64,000 nt of DNA from the NCBI RefSeq assembly GCF_014467015.1, contig NZ_CP058559.1, forward strand, positions 806,001 to 870,000, written 5' to 3'. Positions 8,908 to 17,754 of the stretch are shown here, one piece after another; within the stretch, counting starts at the first letter, position 1; the number at the start of each line of letters is the position of its first letter. The DNA is from Alkalicella caledoniensis (lineage in GTDB: Bacteria; Bacillota; Proteinivoracia; Proteinivoracales; Proteinivoracaceae). A model generated the notes under the pieces. It saw only the letters and a list, made by a program, of their open reading frames with translations, did no database searches and was not told the origin of the DNA. The position numbers and the translations under genes are program-made.

Positions 8908-9177
8908 CTACGGTTGTACTTCGATATTATCGATTATGCCAACTATTGCAGCATCAATGGGAGAGTTTGGACTACCAAAGACATGTCTTGCAGAACTTCC
9001 CTTTGATACCAAAACATACTCACCTTTTCCTGCTCCAACTGAATCTATTGCAACCTCTTCTATTCCCAATGACTTACCATTGGCATCAGTCTTCTCAACA
9101 ACCATCAGTTTTTTCCCAACAAGGGTTTCGTCTTTCCTAGTTGCAACAACCATTCCAATCACTTTCCCTATATACAT
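8908..9177 (-). CDS. pduN: PduN/EutN/CcmL-type shell vertex protein
   Basis: The 89-residue pentamer-forming protein caps the vertices of the shell. It opens MYIGKVIGMVVATRKDE, the family's usual N-terminus, and carries the conserved AIDSVGAGKGEYVLV and SSARH stretches. A longer frame exists upstream. I chose ATG 9177 because GGCGGTGAT pairs with the 16S tail at the right distance and because the family begins there; ATG 9183 is possible. It is the only vertex protein in the locus. Confidence 0.88.
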   Translation of the reverse strand: MYIGKVIGMVVATRKDETLVGKKLMVVEKTDANGKSLGIEEVAIDSVGAGKGEYVLVSKGSSARHVFGSPNSPIDAAIVGIIDNIEVQP

Positions 9178-9217
9178 CTGCATCACCGCCTCTTTAATGA
9201 TATTGATGCATTTACCA

Positions 9218-9964
9218 TCATTTTTTGATAATCTTAACCCCAATTTTTTTAGCAGTATCATAAGCCAAGGAAGTTATAATTGTAGTGCTTGGTACATACA
9301 TAACCCCTTGGGAGCTACCAGTCTCAATGACATCGGACCTACTAAGGACCTTCTTGTTAAAATCCACGGAAATGGAATCACTGCTATGCTTATTATTTTC
9401 AATGGAGCTAAGCAAATCAGTGGAGTTCACAAGCTTTATCCCGTATTGTTCTAGGGTGGCTAGATGTTCTTGGTTTTTTGCTAAGTAAGCAGGAGGTGTC
9501 TTATCCATACCCATTTGTTTTCTAGTGGGATTTTTTAAATCGCACCCGTCTTTAACTGCAACTATGGGGATACCTTCCATAATTCCGTGGGCCACAAGGT
9601 TAGTTACTAATGTATCTGCAATGTTTAAGGATACCTTGGTCGCTGTATTTACAGTTAATGTAGGGATGATAAAGTAGTTAACATCTTCGTATAAACTCCT
9701 AGGGTTCTTTACTTCCCTCTCTAAAATCACTTCTTTAACTCCCAGTTGTTCCTTTATAAGCTCTGGAGTCAAGACATATTCTGCGCTATTTGATAGTAGA
9801 AACTTAAAGTTCCACCCCATATCAATTAGCTTTTTAATCTGTGGCATCACCTCGTTAAAACCAATGGCTGCCCCAGTAAAAATAACTAATGCTCTTTTCT
9901 TTCTAGCCTCTAATCTCCTTAATACTTCTTCAACAATCCAATTAAAGGCTTCTTCTGGTTTCAA
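9218..9964 (-). CDS. Flavoprotein-like protein of the pdu operon, probably encapsulated
   Basis: The 248-residue protein resembles the flavin-binding (PF02441-type) fold: a Rossmann-like start (ALVIFTGAAIGFNE), then VNYFIIPTLTVNTATKVSLN and ADTLVTNLVAHGIMEG, typical of FMN-dependent decarboxylase/prenyltransferase-like proteins. The first 22 residues (MKPEEAFNWIVEEVLRRLE) form an amphipathic helix like those of PduP, PduD and PduL, which suggests it goes inside the shell. A flavin or corrinoid reductase role is inference. TTG start behind GAGGTGAT. It lies 10 bases after the EutJ-like gene and 40 before pduN. Confidence 0.7.
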   Translation of the reverse strand: MKPEEAFNWIVEEVLRRLEARKKRALVIFTGAAIGFNEVMPQIKKLIDMGWNFKFLLSNSAEYVLTPELIKEQLGVKEVILEREVKNPRSLYEDVNYFIIPTLTVNTATKVSLNIADTLVTNLVAHGIMEGIPIVAVKDGCDLKNPTRKQMGMDKTPPAYLAKNQEHLATLEQYGIKLVNSTDLLSSIENNKHSSDSISVDFNKKVLSRSDVIETGSSQGVMYVPSTTIITSLAYDTAKKIGVKIIKK

Positions 9965-9974
9965 TTAAATCACC

Positions 9975-10799
9975 TCACTTCTTACAGTTCAGTGCTATAC
10001 CCAAAGGGGTTACTAACAGTGGTTGGTCTGGTTTAAGTGTTGGAACACCTATTTCTTTATAGAACACATTCTCAAATTCTTTAAAACAACAGGCTCCCCC
10101 AACAACATATATTTGTTTCACATCATAGTTTGCAATATGTCTTTTAACTATAGAAGCCATTTTCTCCACCACAGGTTTTACAACTGTAAAAATCTCCCCT
10201 TGCATACTAGGGTCTTTTTTTAATTTTTCTCCTTCATCAAAGGGAACTTTATAATTTCCAGCTACAACTAAACTCATGTGAGTTCCACCTGTTGCTTCAT
10301 CAGCTGTATATATCACTTGGCCATCCCTTAAAATACTAATACCAGTGGTACCGCCTCCCACATCCACTACAGCTCCGTCTGTTACACCTAAAACTGAAGA
10401 AGCCGCTGTTGGCTCATCTATAACATTGATACACTCCATGTCAGCTGACTCTACAACGTTGCAAATGGCCTTGGCATTTCCTCCTATTGTTCCTGGTGGT
10501 ACAGCTGTTGCAGCATAGCTAAGACGTGTACCTAGGTAACTTTCCACCTGGTGCTTTAATTGCTTAACTATTCGTACAGCACCTACATAATCTACCACTA
10601 ACCCATCCTTAACAACTGAAGCTGGGTATAGGGCACCTGCCACTGGATGATCATTTTCATCTAGAACAGATAATACTATATTTGCAGTACCTAGATCTAC
10701 ACCGACCTTCAAATCACCTTTAGGCTTTATGATCTCTTGCTGTAGGTTTATTAATTTGGCAAAACTTGCAATGTATTCATTGGCTTTAATAAGGTCCAT
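9975..10799 (-). CDS. eutJ: EutJ-like Hsp70/actin-fold ATPase
   Basis: The 274-residue ASKHA-fold protein resembles EutJ, the putative chaperone of ethanolamine microcompartments. Phosphate-1 is KVGVDLGTANIVLSV (~32-46) and phosphate-2 VVDVGGGTTGISI (~142). The adenosine motif region is YVVGGACCF (~232). EutJ has been suggested to help dehydratase/lyase reactivation or assembly, without proof. It sits between pduL and the flavoprotein gene (13- and 10-base gaps). AAAGGAG precedes ATG. Its presence beside a full PduGH reactivase implies a second, non-redundant chaperone task. Confidence 0.8.
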   Translation of the reverse strand: MDLIKANEYIASFAKLINLQQEIIKPKGDLKVGVDLGTANIVLSVLDENDHPVAGALYPASVVKDGLVVDYVGAVRIVKQLKHQVESYLGTRLSYAATAVPPGTIGGNAKAICNVVESADMECINVIDEPTAASSVLGVTDGAVVDVGGGTTGISILRDGQVIYTADEATGGTHMSLVVAGNYKVPFDEGEKLKKDPSMQGEIFTVVKPVVEKMASIVKRHIANYDVKQIYVVGGACCFKEFENVFYKEIGVPTLKPDQPLLVTPLGIALNCKK

Positions 10800-10812
10800 G
10801 ATGCAATCTCCT

Positions 10813-11460
10813 TTAGCCCTTCAGTATTTTTGCTAAGTCTCCATTACTTATTCCACCAGCATTTGCTTCATCCATATCCAAATGCATTTCCAATTCAAAT
10901 TGGTCGGAAACCCGTATCAAAACGTTATGATAAACTAATTTTCTGATACCATCTATTTCCACGTTAACCAATTCCTTATCCTTTAAACGGAACTTATCAG
11001 CAAAGGTTGGAGGGATGTGGATATGTCTTAATGCCGCAATAACACCTTGCTTTTTTTCAACACTACCCTTTGGACCCTCTATGATAAATGAAGGTGTATC
11101 TTCAGTTTTTCCTGACTCCCGTACCGGTGCACTTAAACCCAGCTTAAATCCATCACTAAGGGAGATTTCAACTTGTGTTTCTGGTCTAACAGGTCCTAAT
11201 ATCCGAACACCTTCAAAAAAACCCTTAGGCCCAATTATTTTAACGGTCTCTTTAGCTGCAAATTGACCTGGCTGTTTTAAGTCCTTCATTTTGGTCAGTT
11301 TATAACCTTGACCAAAAAGTATTTCCAAATCCTTTTGGCTTAGGTGGATATGACGATTGGAAATTCCGATGGGTACATAAGCCTCTTCCCCATTGCCATT
11401 TATCCTTTTGACCACTTCTTCTACAACTTTTTTTATGATAACTCTTTCATCTACGGTCAA
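10813..11460 (-). CDS. pduL: PduL-type phosphotransacylase
   Basis: This 215-residue enzyme converts acyl-CoA plus phosphate to acyl-phosphate and recycles CoA inside the shell. It has the PduL layout: an N-terminal amphipathic helix (MTVDERVIIKKVVEEVVKRI, encapsulation signal), then two beta-barrel halves with metal-binding His clusters at NRHIHLSQKD, ALRHIHIP and LEMHLDMDEANAGG. TTG start, AAGGAGG 9-10 bases upstream. The 114-base gap before it is the largest in the operon and holds a stem-loop. No kinase (PduW) accompanies it, so acyl-phosphate must be used by a kinase encoded elsewhere. Confidence 0.92.
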   Translation of the reverse strand: MTVDERVIIKKVVEEVVKRINGNGEEAYVPIGISNRHIHLSQKDLEILFGQGYKLTKMKDLKQPGQFAAKETVKIIGPKGFFEGVRILGPVRPETQVEISLSDGFKLGLSAPVRESGKTEDTPSFIIEGPKGSVEKKQGVIAALRHIHIPPTFADKFRLKDKELVNVEIDGIRKLVYHNVLIRVSDQFELEMHLDMDEANAGGISNGDLAKILKG

Positions 11461-11530
11461 ACTTTTTTCCTCCTTATTAGGGTTATGAGTTAATCCCTAG
11501 TAATTTTTGAGGCAACACAATAATAGCTTT

Positions 11531-11566
11531 CAAGGCGATTAGGAAGGTTAGTTTCTAATCACCTTG
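11531..11566. other. Intercistronic stem-loop between pduJ and pduL
   Basis: CAAGGcGATTAG / CTAATCaCCTTG forms a 12-position stem with one internal mismatch. On the operon (minus) strand no U run follows, so it looks like an RNA-stabilising or processing hairpin downstream of the shell genes rather than a full terminator. On the plus strand it would be followed by T residues. Confidence 0.55.
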
Positions 11567-11574
11567 AATTTTTT

Positions 11575-11850
11575 TTATAAGGTTTTTGGTAAAATCTTCT
11601 CTGTATCAGCGTTGGGTCTTGGAATAACATGAATTGAAACAAGCTCTCCAACTTTTTCTGCAGCTGCAGCTCCTGCATCGGTTGCTGCCTTAACAGCACC
11701 AACATCACCTCTAACCATAACAGTCACAAGACCTGATCCAATTTTTTCATAACCTACTAAAGTTACGTTAGCAGCCTTTGTCATTGCATCTGCCGCTTCA
11801 ATGGCTCCTACTAAGCCTTTGGTTTCAATCATTCCTAATGCGTCACCCAT
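11575..11850 (-). CDS. pduJ: PduJ/PduA-type hexameric shell protein
   Basis: The 91-residue single BMC-domain protein forms hexamers that tile the shell. It is nearly the same as the first-gene product (pduA) and has the same KIGSGLV pore loop. The C-terminus differs by a few residues ([12 protein letters not shown]). Paired pduA/pduJ paralogues are usual in pdu loci. GGAGGAAT precedes ATG, 3 bases after pduK. Which paralogue should be called A or J is assigned by operon position only. Confidence 0.92.
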   Translation of the reverse strand: MGDALGMIETKGLVGAIEAADAMTKAANVTLVGYEKIGSGLVTVMVRGDVGAVKAATDAGAAAAEKVGELVSIHVIPRPNADTEKILPKTL

Positions 11851-11853
11851 TGT

Positions 11854-12492
11854 TTATTCCTCCTTTAGTTCTTCGTAGTGTATACAAAGGGTCCGAAGTT
11901 CACCCTTTTCCCTTGGACATTTAGGATCTTTACATAAGTTACAGGTTTCTGTAGAGATTTCAGTGGTAGATTCTAACTCTTCTACCTCTACTACCTCTTC
12001 TTGTACTTTTGTTTCTTCTTTTTCATCAACTATATCTTCCATGGTCTCTTCTATAGCTTCTTCTTCCACATCTACTTTATTTTCTTCAAGCTGTTCTACT
12101 GCTACTGTCGTTTGTTCTTTTACTTTTGGATTGTTGTCTTTTTTTTTGGTCTCTTTTACTGTCTTCTCTTCCTTGACCTCTTCTTTAAGTTGAGGTTGAC
12201 TATATCCCACTGTCTCATTGGTCAAAATAATCTTTGTAATTTCATCATGAGGTCTAGGAATAATCTGTCTACTCCAAACACTGGTAACCTTTTCAGCAGC
12301 TGCACAACCTGCTTCAACAGCTGCTTTCACTGCTCCAACATCGCCCTCAAGCTTGATGGTAACCATACCACCTCCTTTGGATAACTCATATCCCAGTAAG
12401 CTTACATTAGCTGATTTAAGAGCTGTATCTGCAGCTTCTATAGCAGCAGCCAAACCTACGGTTTCTATTAGACCTAAGGCGAGTCTTGGCAA
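11854..12492 (-). CDS. pduK: PduK-like shell protein with acidic linker and Cys-rich tail
   Basis: This 212-residue protein has an N-terminal BMC domain (~1-88, LALGLIETVGLAAAIEAAD), a long Lys/Glu-rich low-complexity linker (~95-185) and a C-terminal Cys cluster, CNLCKDPKCPREKGELRTLC. The enterobacterial PduK has the same BMC-plus-Cys tail plan, possibly for an Fe-S or zinc site. The linker is unusually long and strongly acidic, and should hold the tail away from the shell facet. TTG start, GGGAGGTG upstream. Three-base gaps to pduH and pduJ indicate tight coupling. Confidence 0.85.
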   Translation of the reverse strand: MPRLALGLIETVGLAAAIEAADTALKSANVSLLGYELSKGGGMVTIKLEGDVGAVKAAVEAGCAAAEKVTSVWSRQIIPRPHDEITKIILTNETVGYSQPQLKEEVKEEKTVKETKKKDNNPKVKEQTTVAVEQLEENKVDVEEEAIEETMEDIVDEKEETKVQEEVVEVEELESTTEISTETCNLCKDPKCPREKGELRTLCIHYEELKEE

Positions 12493-12495
12493 AGT

Positions 12496-12993
12496 CTACA
12501 CCTCCCTTTTATCACTTTTGTTCAAGTTCAAAGCAATTAAAACTTCTATAACCTTGTTCTTTATTAACTCAATTTCTGCATCAGAAACATTATTATGACC
12601 TTTATCCTCAAGGGGTATCTGTTCTTCTCTTTCTTTATCAAGATCCTTGAAGGGAAGTCCTTTCACCAGTCGCGCACCATTGGCACCTAACGCCCTTAAA
12701 GTAGTTTTATGATCTGATATTTTGCTTTTAAATAGAGGTTGGTCACTATTAAGCTTTAAATAGTGTAGTATGACATCCCCTTCTTCACCTATACCGATAC
12801 CAACACCAAGTTGGGATTCCTCGGACGCGAAGCAAGCTAAATCCAATGCTGAGCTTGATTCCCTTATATCTGTATGGTAGGGGACTCCTTCTTCTTCAAT
12901 ACCAAATAGAATATCGCAAATCAAAGAGGAGTCTACCTGTTGATGACAATAAACATGAACAGATGGTATCTTGTTTCCACTACCTACTTTCAC
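12496..12993 (-). CDS. pduH: PduH, diol dehydratase reactivase small subunit
   Basis: The 165-residue small subunit of the reactivating factor helps exchange damaged cobalamin from the dehydratase for fresh cofactor. Conserved elements are the N-terminal PSVHVYCHQ, GIEEEGVPY and LGVGIGIGEEGDVILHY, as in the DdrB/PduH family, which resembles the dehydratase beta subunit fold. The C-terminus is a Lys/Glu-rich extension. The GTG start overlaps the pduG stop (TAGTG), so translation is coupled, as expected for a fixed-stoichiometry complex. Confidence 0.9.
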   Translation of the reverse strand: MKVGSGNKIPSVHVYCHQQVDSSLICDILFGIEEEGVPYHTDIRESSSALDLACFASEESQLGVGIGIGEEGDVILHYLKLNSDQPLFKSKISDHKTTLRALGANGARLVKGLPFKDLDKEREEQIPLEDKGHNNVSDAEIELIKNKVIEVLIALNLNKSDKREV

Positions 12994-14816
12994 TATTTAT
13001 CGCACCCTTCTTCAGCCGCTATAATAAGTCCAGTTGCCACGGCGTTTCTCGGACCTTCTGTACCACGTATGTTACCCCTACCAGCCACTACCCCGTATTG
13101 AGATAGGGCATCTGTTACCAGCTGGGGTATTTCAAAATCTAGTGCTGACCCACCTACCAAAACAACAAATTCTATATCACGGATATTCCCTGTGGGGCAA
13201 ACCATACTTAAAGCCCTTAAAGCATTGGTCACAAAAACCTTTTCTTTAGCAGACTTTCGTATGAACTTTATCCTTTCGATGGACTGTTGCCCTGGGATAG
13301 GTATCATATTACCTTCTTTCAAAATTACCACCCTGGCGAACACACTGGCATCCAGGGGCTTTTGGTAAAACTCCACTGTTCCATCTTCATGTCGGATATG
13401 GAATAGACTTTCAACTTTTGCAAGGGGGTATTTTTTAATATCCTCTGCCAAGGCAAAATCCTCTAATCCCAGCTCGGAATTGATCAATAGAGTAACCATA
13501 TTTCCAGCACCAGCCAAATGTATGGAGCTAATTTTCCCCTCTTTATTGACTATGGAAGCATCTGTTGAGCCTGCCCCCATATCTAGGATAGCTAAGGGTT
13601 TATTACTTCCCGGTGTAGTTAAAGCTCCACGTATGGCCATGTCAGCTTCCACTCCACCGACTTCTACATCAATTTGTATCTCTTTTTGAAGTTCATCTGC
13701 TATCATCTTCATTTGAAGTTTATCTGCCTTAACCATGGCTGCAATACCAACGGCATTTTCCATGGAGAACTCTTCAGCAAGTCCACCCTTTACTTTTTGA
13801 GGTACAAAGGTATCCACAGCAAGCATATCTTGAATTTTTATGTCATGGGGATGTTGTTTAGTAAGCTCTGACATCACATGTCTTACCCTTTCAAGCATCC
13901 CTCCTGCATTTGTTCCAGGCTCACCCTTGATATCTTCAATGGGATTTGAAGCCTTAATAACATCCATAATCCTACTTGCTCCCTCATCAACATCTACAGA
14001 TGCTCTTCGCTTCTCACCTATGATGTGGATCTGCCCTGCCGGTATACGTCGTTCTTGTACGTCACCCTTCGGTGTTTTGATAACTACAGCTGAACGATTG
14101 CCAATTAAAGCTCTTGCAATGGGAACTATTAACTTAGTTTCATCACTTGTCAGTTCAAAAACCGTAGCAACACCATAGGGATTTGCCAAAACTTCCACAA
14201 CTCCACCAGGCGGAGCCACTTCGATGGCTGACTTCATGCCCACTGGAACCTTTTCTAGCAAACTCACTTCATCCACTATGGGTATGATATGCTTTAAGCG
14301 ATTGTTGATTAGGACACCATCATCCCTTTGAACTATGGCACCCTGCACTTTTATACCTTTTTCAACTGCCCTGTTAATAATATTGGCAGCATCCTCAAAA
14401 TCAATTTCTTTGCCTATCAAAGCAATAACTTGTTCGTTAAAGCTTTGCTTTTCTAGATCCTTTATTCTAACTGTTATCCCTATGCCCAACCCAAGTCCCC
14501 CTGGAGTGGAGGGGTTGTGGCCAATCATCGTTGACTCAGTGATTATAGTCTCAGTGATGGTTTCCATGGCTACATCCCCAATAACAGGAGCTGCTTCGTT
14601 AATCCTGACAAGATCTAGATCTTCTATTTTGAGGTTACATTTGTCTAAAGCCTTTTTCAGTGAAGCAAATGCACCATGTATATTCTTTCGAGTTCCTTTA
14701 ATTCCAGTTGTTTCAACTATACCGCTGGATAAAAAGTCAACTTTCCCTTTAGATACATGGGCAAGTGCTACTTCTGTTGTTGCATTTCCAATATCAATAC
14801 CTGCAATCAGCTTCAT
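12993..14816 (-). CDS. pduG: PduG, diol dehydratase reactivase large subunit
   Basis: The 607-residue ATPase subunit of the reactivase has Hsp70-like phosphate loops (LIAGIDIGNATTEVALA at the start; ILDMGAGSTDASIV, ~425) around a swivel domain, matching DdrA/PduG. With PduH it uses ATP to release inactivated cobalamin from PduCDE. The length is as expected. AGGAGGG precedes ATG. It follows pduE by 36 bases and overlaps pduH by one base. GEPGTNAGGMLERVRHVM and GTEGPRNAVATGLI further mark the family. Confidence 0.94.
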   Translation of the reverse strand: MKLIAGIDIGNATTEVALAHVSKGKVDFLSSGIVETTGIKGTRKNIHGAFASLKKALDKCNLKIEDLDLVRINEAAPVIGDVAMETITETIITESTMIGHNPSTPGGLGLGIGITVRIKDLEKQSFNEQVIALIGKEIDFEDAANIINRAVEKGIKVQGAIVQRDDGVLINNRLKHIIPIVDEVSLLEKVPVGMKSAIEVAPPGGVVEVLANPYGVATVFELTSDETKLIVPIARALIGNRSAVVIKTPKGDVQERRIPAGQIHIIGEKRRASVDVDEGASRIMDVIKASNPIEDIKGEPGTNAGGMLERVRHVMSELTKQHPHDIKIQDMLAVDTFVPQKVKGGLAEEFSMENAVGIAAMVKADKLQMKMIADELQKEIQIDVEVGGVEADMAIRGALTTPGSNKPLAILDMGAGSTDASIVNKEGKISSIHLAGAGNMVTLLINSELGLEDFALAEDIKKYPLAKVESLFHIRHEDGTVEFYQKPLDASVFARVVILKEGNMIPIPGQQSIERIKFIRKSAKEKVFVTNALRALSMVCPTGNIRDIEFVVLVGGSALDFEIPQLVTDALSQYGVVAGRGNIRGTEGPRNAVATGLIIAAEEGCDK

Positions 14817-14852
14817 ATCGTGTCCCTCCTGGCCTTGTTAAGTCCAAGAATA

Positions 14853-15368
14853 TTAGTCCTGTCTTAATCTATTTCTTCCTTCGTAAACCACAGCTGCTTC
14901 TTTAACAAATGCAGCATTGATTTTCGCGTTGTACTTTGTTTCTAGTTCCTGTGCAATTTCAAAAAGTTCCTCTTTAGTTGAACGGTAAGGTCTAAGGGCA
15001 TTATATATTTCAAGGATTCTTTCATCTGGCACAGCAATTAGTTCAGCAGCTCTTCTTAAATTTCTAGCAAATGCCTCACGTCCTATGGAGTCAGCAACTT
15101 GTGCTTGAAGTTCTAAGGTCTCTGGTGAAATACGAACATCCGTTGCCTTTATCTCTCCGTTTAACACACTATTTAATGTTATATCCTCTAAGGTTTTACC
15201 TGTAGGAGTTTTTAAGAGCTCAGGTCTTTTTGTTGCCAATGGATAATCGTCTTTAGCATTGACAGTACCACTTGGCTTAACTGAAGTTTTCTGTTCATTT
15301 CCTGTGGTGCTTCCTCCCATGGAAGCCATAACTTCTTTTACTATTTGCTCAATTAGCTGTTGATTCAT
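14853..15368 (-). CDS. pduE: PduE, diol dehydratase small subunit
   Basis: The 171-residue gamma subunit belongs to the adenosylcobalamin-dependent diol/glycerol dehydratase. The conserved core runs YPLATKRPELLKTPTGK through RDV-like segments to RNLRRAAELIAVPDERILEIYNALRPYRS. Its N-terminus, MNQQLIEQIVKEVMASMGG, resembles a microcompartment-targeting helix. I start at ATG 15368 behind GGAGGTGA; the in-frame GTG nine bases upstream is part of that site. It lies 15 bases after pduD. Confidence 0.93.
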   Translation of the reverse strand: MNQQLIEQIVKEVMASMGGSTTGNEQKTSVKPSGTVNAKDDYPLATKRPELLKTPTGKTLEDITLNSVLNGEIKATDVRISPETLELQAQVADSIGREAFARNLRRAAELIAVPDERILEIYNALRPYRSTKEELFEIAQELETKYNAKINAAFVKEAAVVYEGRNRLRQD

Positions 15369-15383
15369 TCCATTCACCTCCGA

Positions 15384-16040
15384 TTAATTGAACTTTACTT
15401 CATATTCAACAGGCTTGCTACCCATATTTACATGTTCTGTCTCTTTGATATGCAAAAGTGCTGCTTTAGCTTGAAACTTTGGTCTAGCCATTTGGTCATT
15501 TCTAGTTGGTACTGGATTAGGTGATTCACCTTTTGCATATTTAGCTGCATTTTTACCTATTGCTCTAAATGTATCTAAGTCTAAAAGCGGTGCTTGAGGG
15601 AATAACTCTAAGTTGCTCAGGGGTAATAGGTCTTTCTGATGGATAACGGTAGTCCCTTTAGACTGAATACCTATACCTACTCCTGATCCACTTATTTTTG
15701 CACCATCATGGGCAATAAAGGCTACATCAGAAGTTCTAAGAACTCTTACTACTCTAGCCTTAAGACCTTCCTCTTCAATTCCAGCAATTACTTGCCTTAA
15801 TACATCGTGATGTGGAATATCTACTATTGTTTTAGTTTGATATTTATTAAAAGCAGGTGCTACAGCAATGACAACTTCATCGTTTCTTGTACCCGCTGAA
15901 GCAGTACCCTTTTCAATAAATTCTAATTTACTACTTGAATTATGGGTCACTGTCTCACTTGCCACTTGTTTATCTTCTAAATTGAAACCTTTTAAAACTT
16001 CCTCAATAACTTCACGGATCAATTTTTCATTAATGGCCAT
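15384..16040 (-). CDS. pduD: PduD, diol dehydratase medium subunit
   Basis: The 218-residue beta subunit contributes part of the cobalamin-binding site. Conserved segments are [23 protein letters not shown], the following [16 protein letters not shown] and [21 protein letters not shown]. The first ~20 residues ([20 protein letters not shown]) form the encapsulation helix known to target the whole dehydratase in enterobacteria. GGGGTGG precedes ATG. It lies 18 bases after pduC and 15 before pduE. Confidence 0.94.
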   Translation of the reverse strand: MAINEKLIREVIEEVLKGFNLEDKQVASETVTHNSSSKLEFIEKGTASAGTRNDEVVIAVAPAFNKYQTKTIVDIPHHDVLRQVIAGIEEEGLKARVVRVLRTSDVAFIAHDGAKISGSGVGIGIQSKGTTVIHQKDLLPLSNLELFPQAPLLDLDTFRAIGKNAAKYAKGESPNPVPTRNDQMARPKFQAKAALLHIKETEHVNMGSKPVEYEVKFN

Positions 16041-16058
16041 ATGTTTTCCACCCCTTCC

Positions 16059-17723
16059 TTAACGAATATCTTCAGGCTTTATAGCGTTGGCGATATTTTT
16101 AATTTCATCCCATCTTTGGTCACTAATAACGTAACCAGTTTGAGGACCACGATAGTCATTAGGATCATTTACTGAACTTACAACGTTAAAGTCCTTATCC
16201 AATATAGCTGATGTATGAAGATAATCTCCAGCCACCCTTTGCTTAAGTAGTGAAAGAACACTGCTAGCTACATCTTCAAATCCTTTTTTATGAAGAGCCT
16301 TAACTACATCTAATCCAGTTATTCCTCTGTCCATCATTTCTCCAGCAGCTTTTAAGTCCTCAACAACGTTTCTCTCAGGCATATCTTTACTTCCATGAGC
16401 GTAAGTAGCTGCTTCTACTTCTTCATCTGTAACAGTTGGTAGGCCAAGTTCTTCAAACAGTGCTTGAATTACTTTAGCTGCCTTATTTCTAACCTTGATA
16501 ACAGCTTCTTCTGTAACTGGTCTTAATCCTGCATCTATACGTAGATCCCTTTGGATTACGTTCCAGTCATCATAATCATCTGCATCCCAGTTAGATCCAG
16601 CAAACATGTTGTCATAGTTAGGTGTTGCACTATATCCTGAACATATGAAGTCAGTTCCTGGAACCATTTGCATCAGTGATCTTGCAACTCTTCTTAAATC
16701 AGAGTGAGTAAATGTTTGGTCATTACTTGAAGCACATTCAAGGTCTAGCATCATACCAATTAAGTTTTCTGCAAGTACCGCTCTGATACCACCAGGCACA
16801 CCTGCAGGTACACCTATACAACTTACAGAACCATTTTGAGTTCCTTGTGAACCAGCACCTTTAGTTACATATAGGCAGCGAGCTTCTAGGTAAAGCATAG
16901 ATTTACCTTCTGCATAACCCATTTGTACTTCAGACCCAGTACCTGAAGTGAATCTCATTTTTAGTCCCCTAGATGCATAGGCAGAAGCCAAAAATGCCTT
17001 AGAAAATGGAGTGTCATCCCCATCAACAAAAACCTGTTCAGTACCATATACAGAAACAGTTTCTGCATAAGATGTTAAACCTCTCATACCTAAAATAAGT
17101 TCAGTAGCTTCTTCAACTGCACATTGAGTTAGTATACCAGGTCTACCTACCTGTGCACCTACCATCAGTGATAATGCGTTAAAAGGAGCGTAACGTCCTA
17201 TACCTACAGTAGTTTCTTGCTCATCAAATCCTCTTACTGCAGCTTCCGCAGCATCTGCTGCTATCTGTACAGGATTGTCTTTTAGGTTAGTAACGTGGCA
17301 TTGATTAGATGGAACTCTTCTACTTCTCATCTTGTTAACTGCCATCATCATTTCAAGTACTGTTAGGTGTCCAACAACCTCAACAATTTTAGCTGGAGTC
17401 ATGGCAGTTGTATATTTCACTATTTCAGCTCTAGGTACATTTATATCAACTAGCATTCTAGCAAATTCTAATGAATCCATATTTATAGCCTCTTCTGCCA
17501 AATCTAAGTTAATGGCATGGTCAGCAATAAAACTATCTAACATGTCAAACTCTTCTCTTTTTTTACCGTCCAGTTCAACTACCTTACCGTTAGCTACTTT
17601 AATACTTGGCTTAGGGTCTTTTGGACTGTTCATGGCTATTAGACCTACTTCAGACCATTCTTTAACGAAACCGTCCTTATTTACAGGTCTATCTGCTAAA
17701 ACTTGAAAACGTTTTGATTTCAT
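16059..17723 (-). CDS. pduC: PduC, B12-dependent diol/glycerol dehydratase large subunit
   Basis: The 554-residue TIM-barrel catalytic subunit converts 1,2-propanediol to propionaldehyde, or glycerol to 3-hydroxypropionaldehyde, by a radical rearrangement. It is typical throughout: MKSKRFQVLADRPVNKDGFV at the start, RRVPSNQCHVTN, FTSGTGSEVQMGYAEGKSM and the diol-site DQTFTHSDLRR are all recognisable. The length equals the family's usual 554. AAAGGAGGG precedes ATG. Substrate preference cannot be read with certainty; the PduP/PduL pathway favours propanediol. There is no adjacent glycerol-specific 1,3-propanediol dehydrogenase. Confidence 0.95.
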   Translation of the reverse strand: MKSKRFQVLADRPVNKDGFVKEWSEVGLIAMNSPKDPKPSIKVANGKVVELDGKKREEFDMLDSFIADHAINLDLAEEAINMDSLEFARMLVDINVPRAEIVKYTTAMTPAKIVEVVGHLTVLEMMMAVNKMRSRRVPSNQCHVTNLKDNPVQIAADAAEAAVRGFDEQETTVGIGRYAPFNALSLMVGAQVGRPGILTQCAVEEATELILGMRGLTSYAETVSVYGTEQVFVDGDDTPFSKAFLASAYASRGLKMRFTSGTGSEVQMGYAEGKSMLYLEARCLYVTKGAGSQGTQNGSVSCIGVPAGVPGGIRAVLAENLIGMMLDLECASSNDQTFTHSDLRRVARSLMQMVPGTDFICSGYSATPNYDNMFAGSNWDADDYDDWNVIQRDLRIDAGLRPVTEEAVIKVRNKAAKVIQALFEELGLPTVTDEEVEAATYAHGSKDMPERNVVEDLKAAGEMMDRGITGLDVVKALHKKGFEDVASSVLSLLKQRVAGDYLHTSAILDKDFNVVSSVNDPNDYRGPQTGYVISDQRWDEIKNIANAIKPEDIR

Positions 17724-17754
17724 CTAATTTCCCTCCTTTATTAACTAATTAAGT

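Noticed and set aside
12001-12384. Long plus-strand frames opposite pduK
   Set aside because: They are the complement of the repetitive Lys/Glu-rich linker codons and lack ribosome binding sites.
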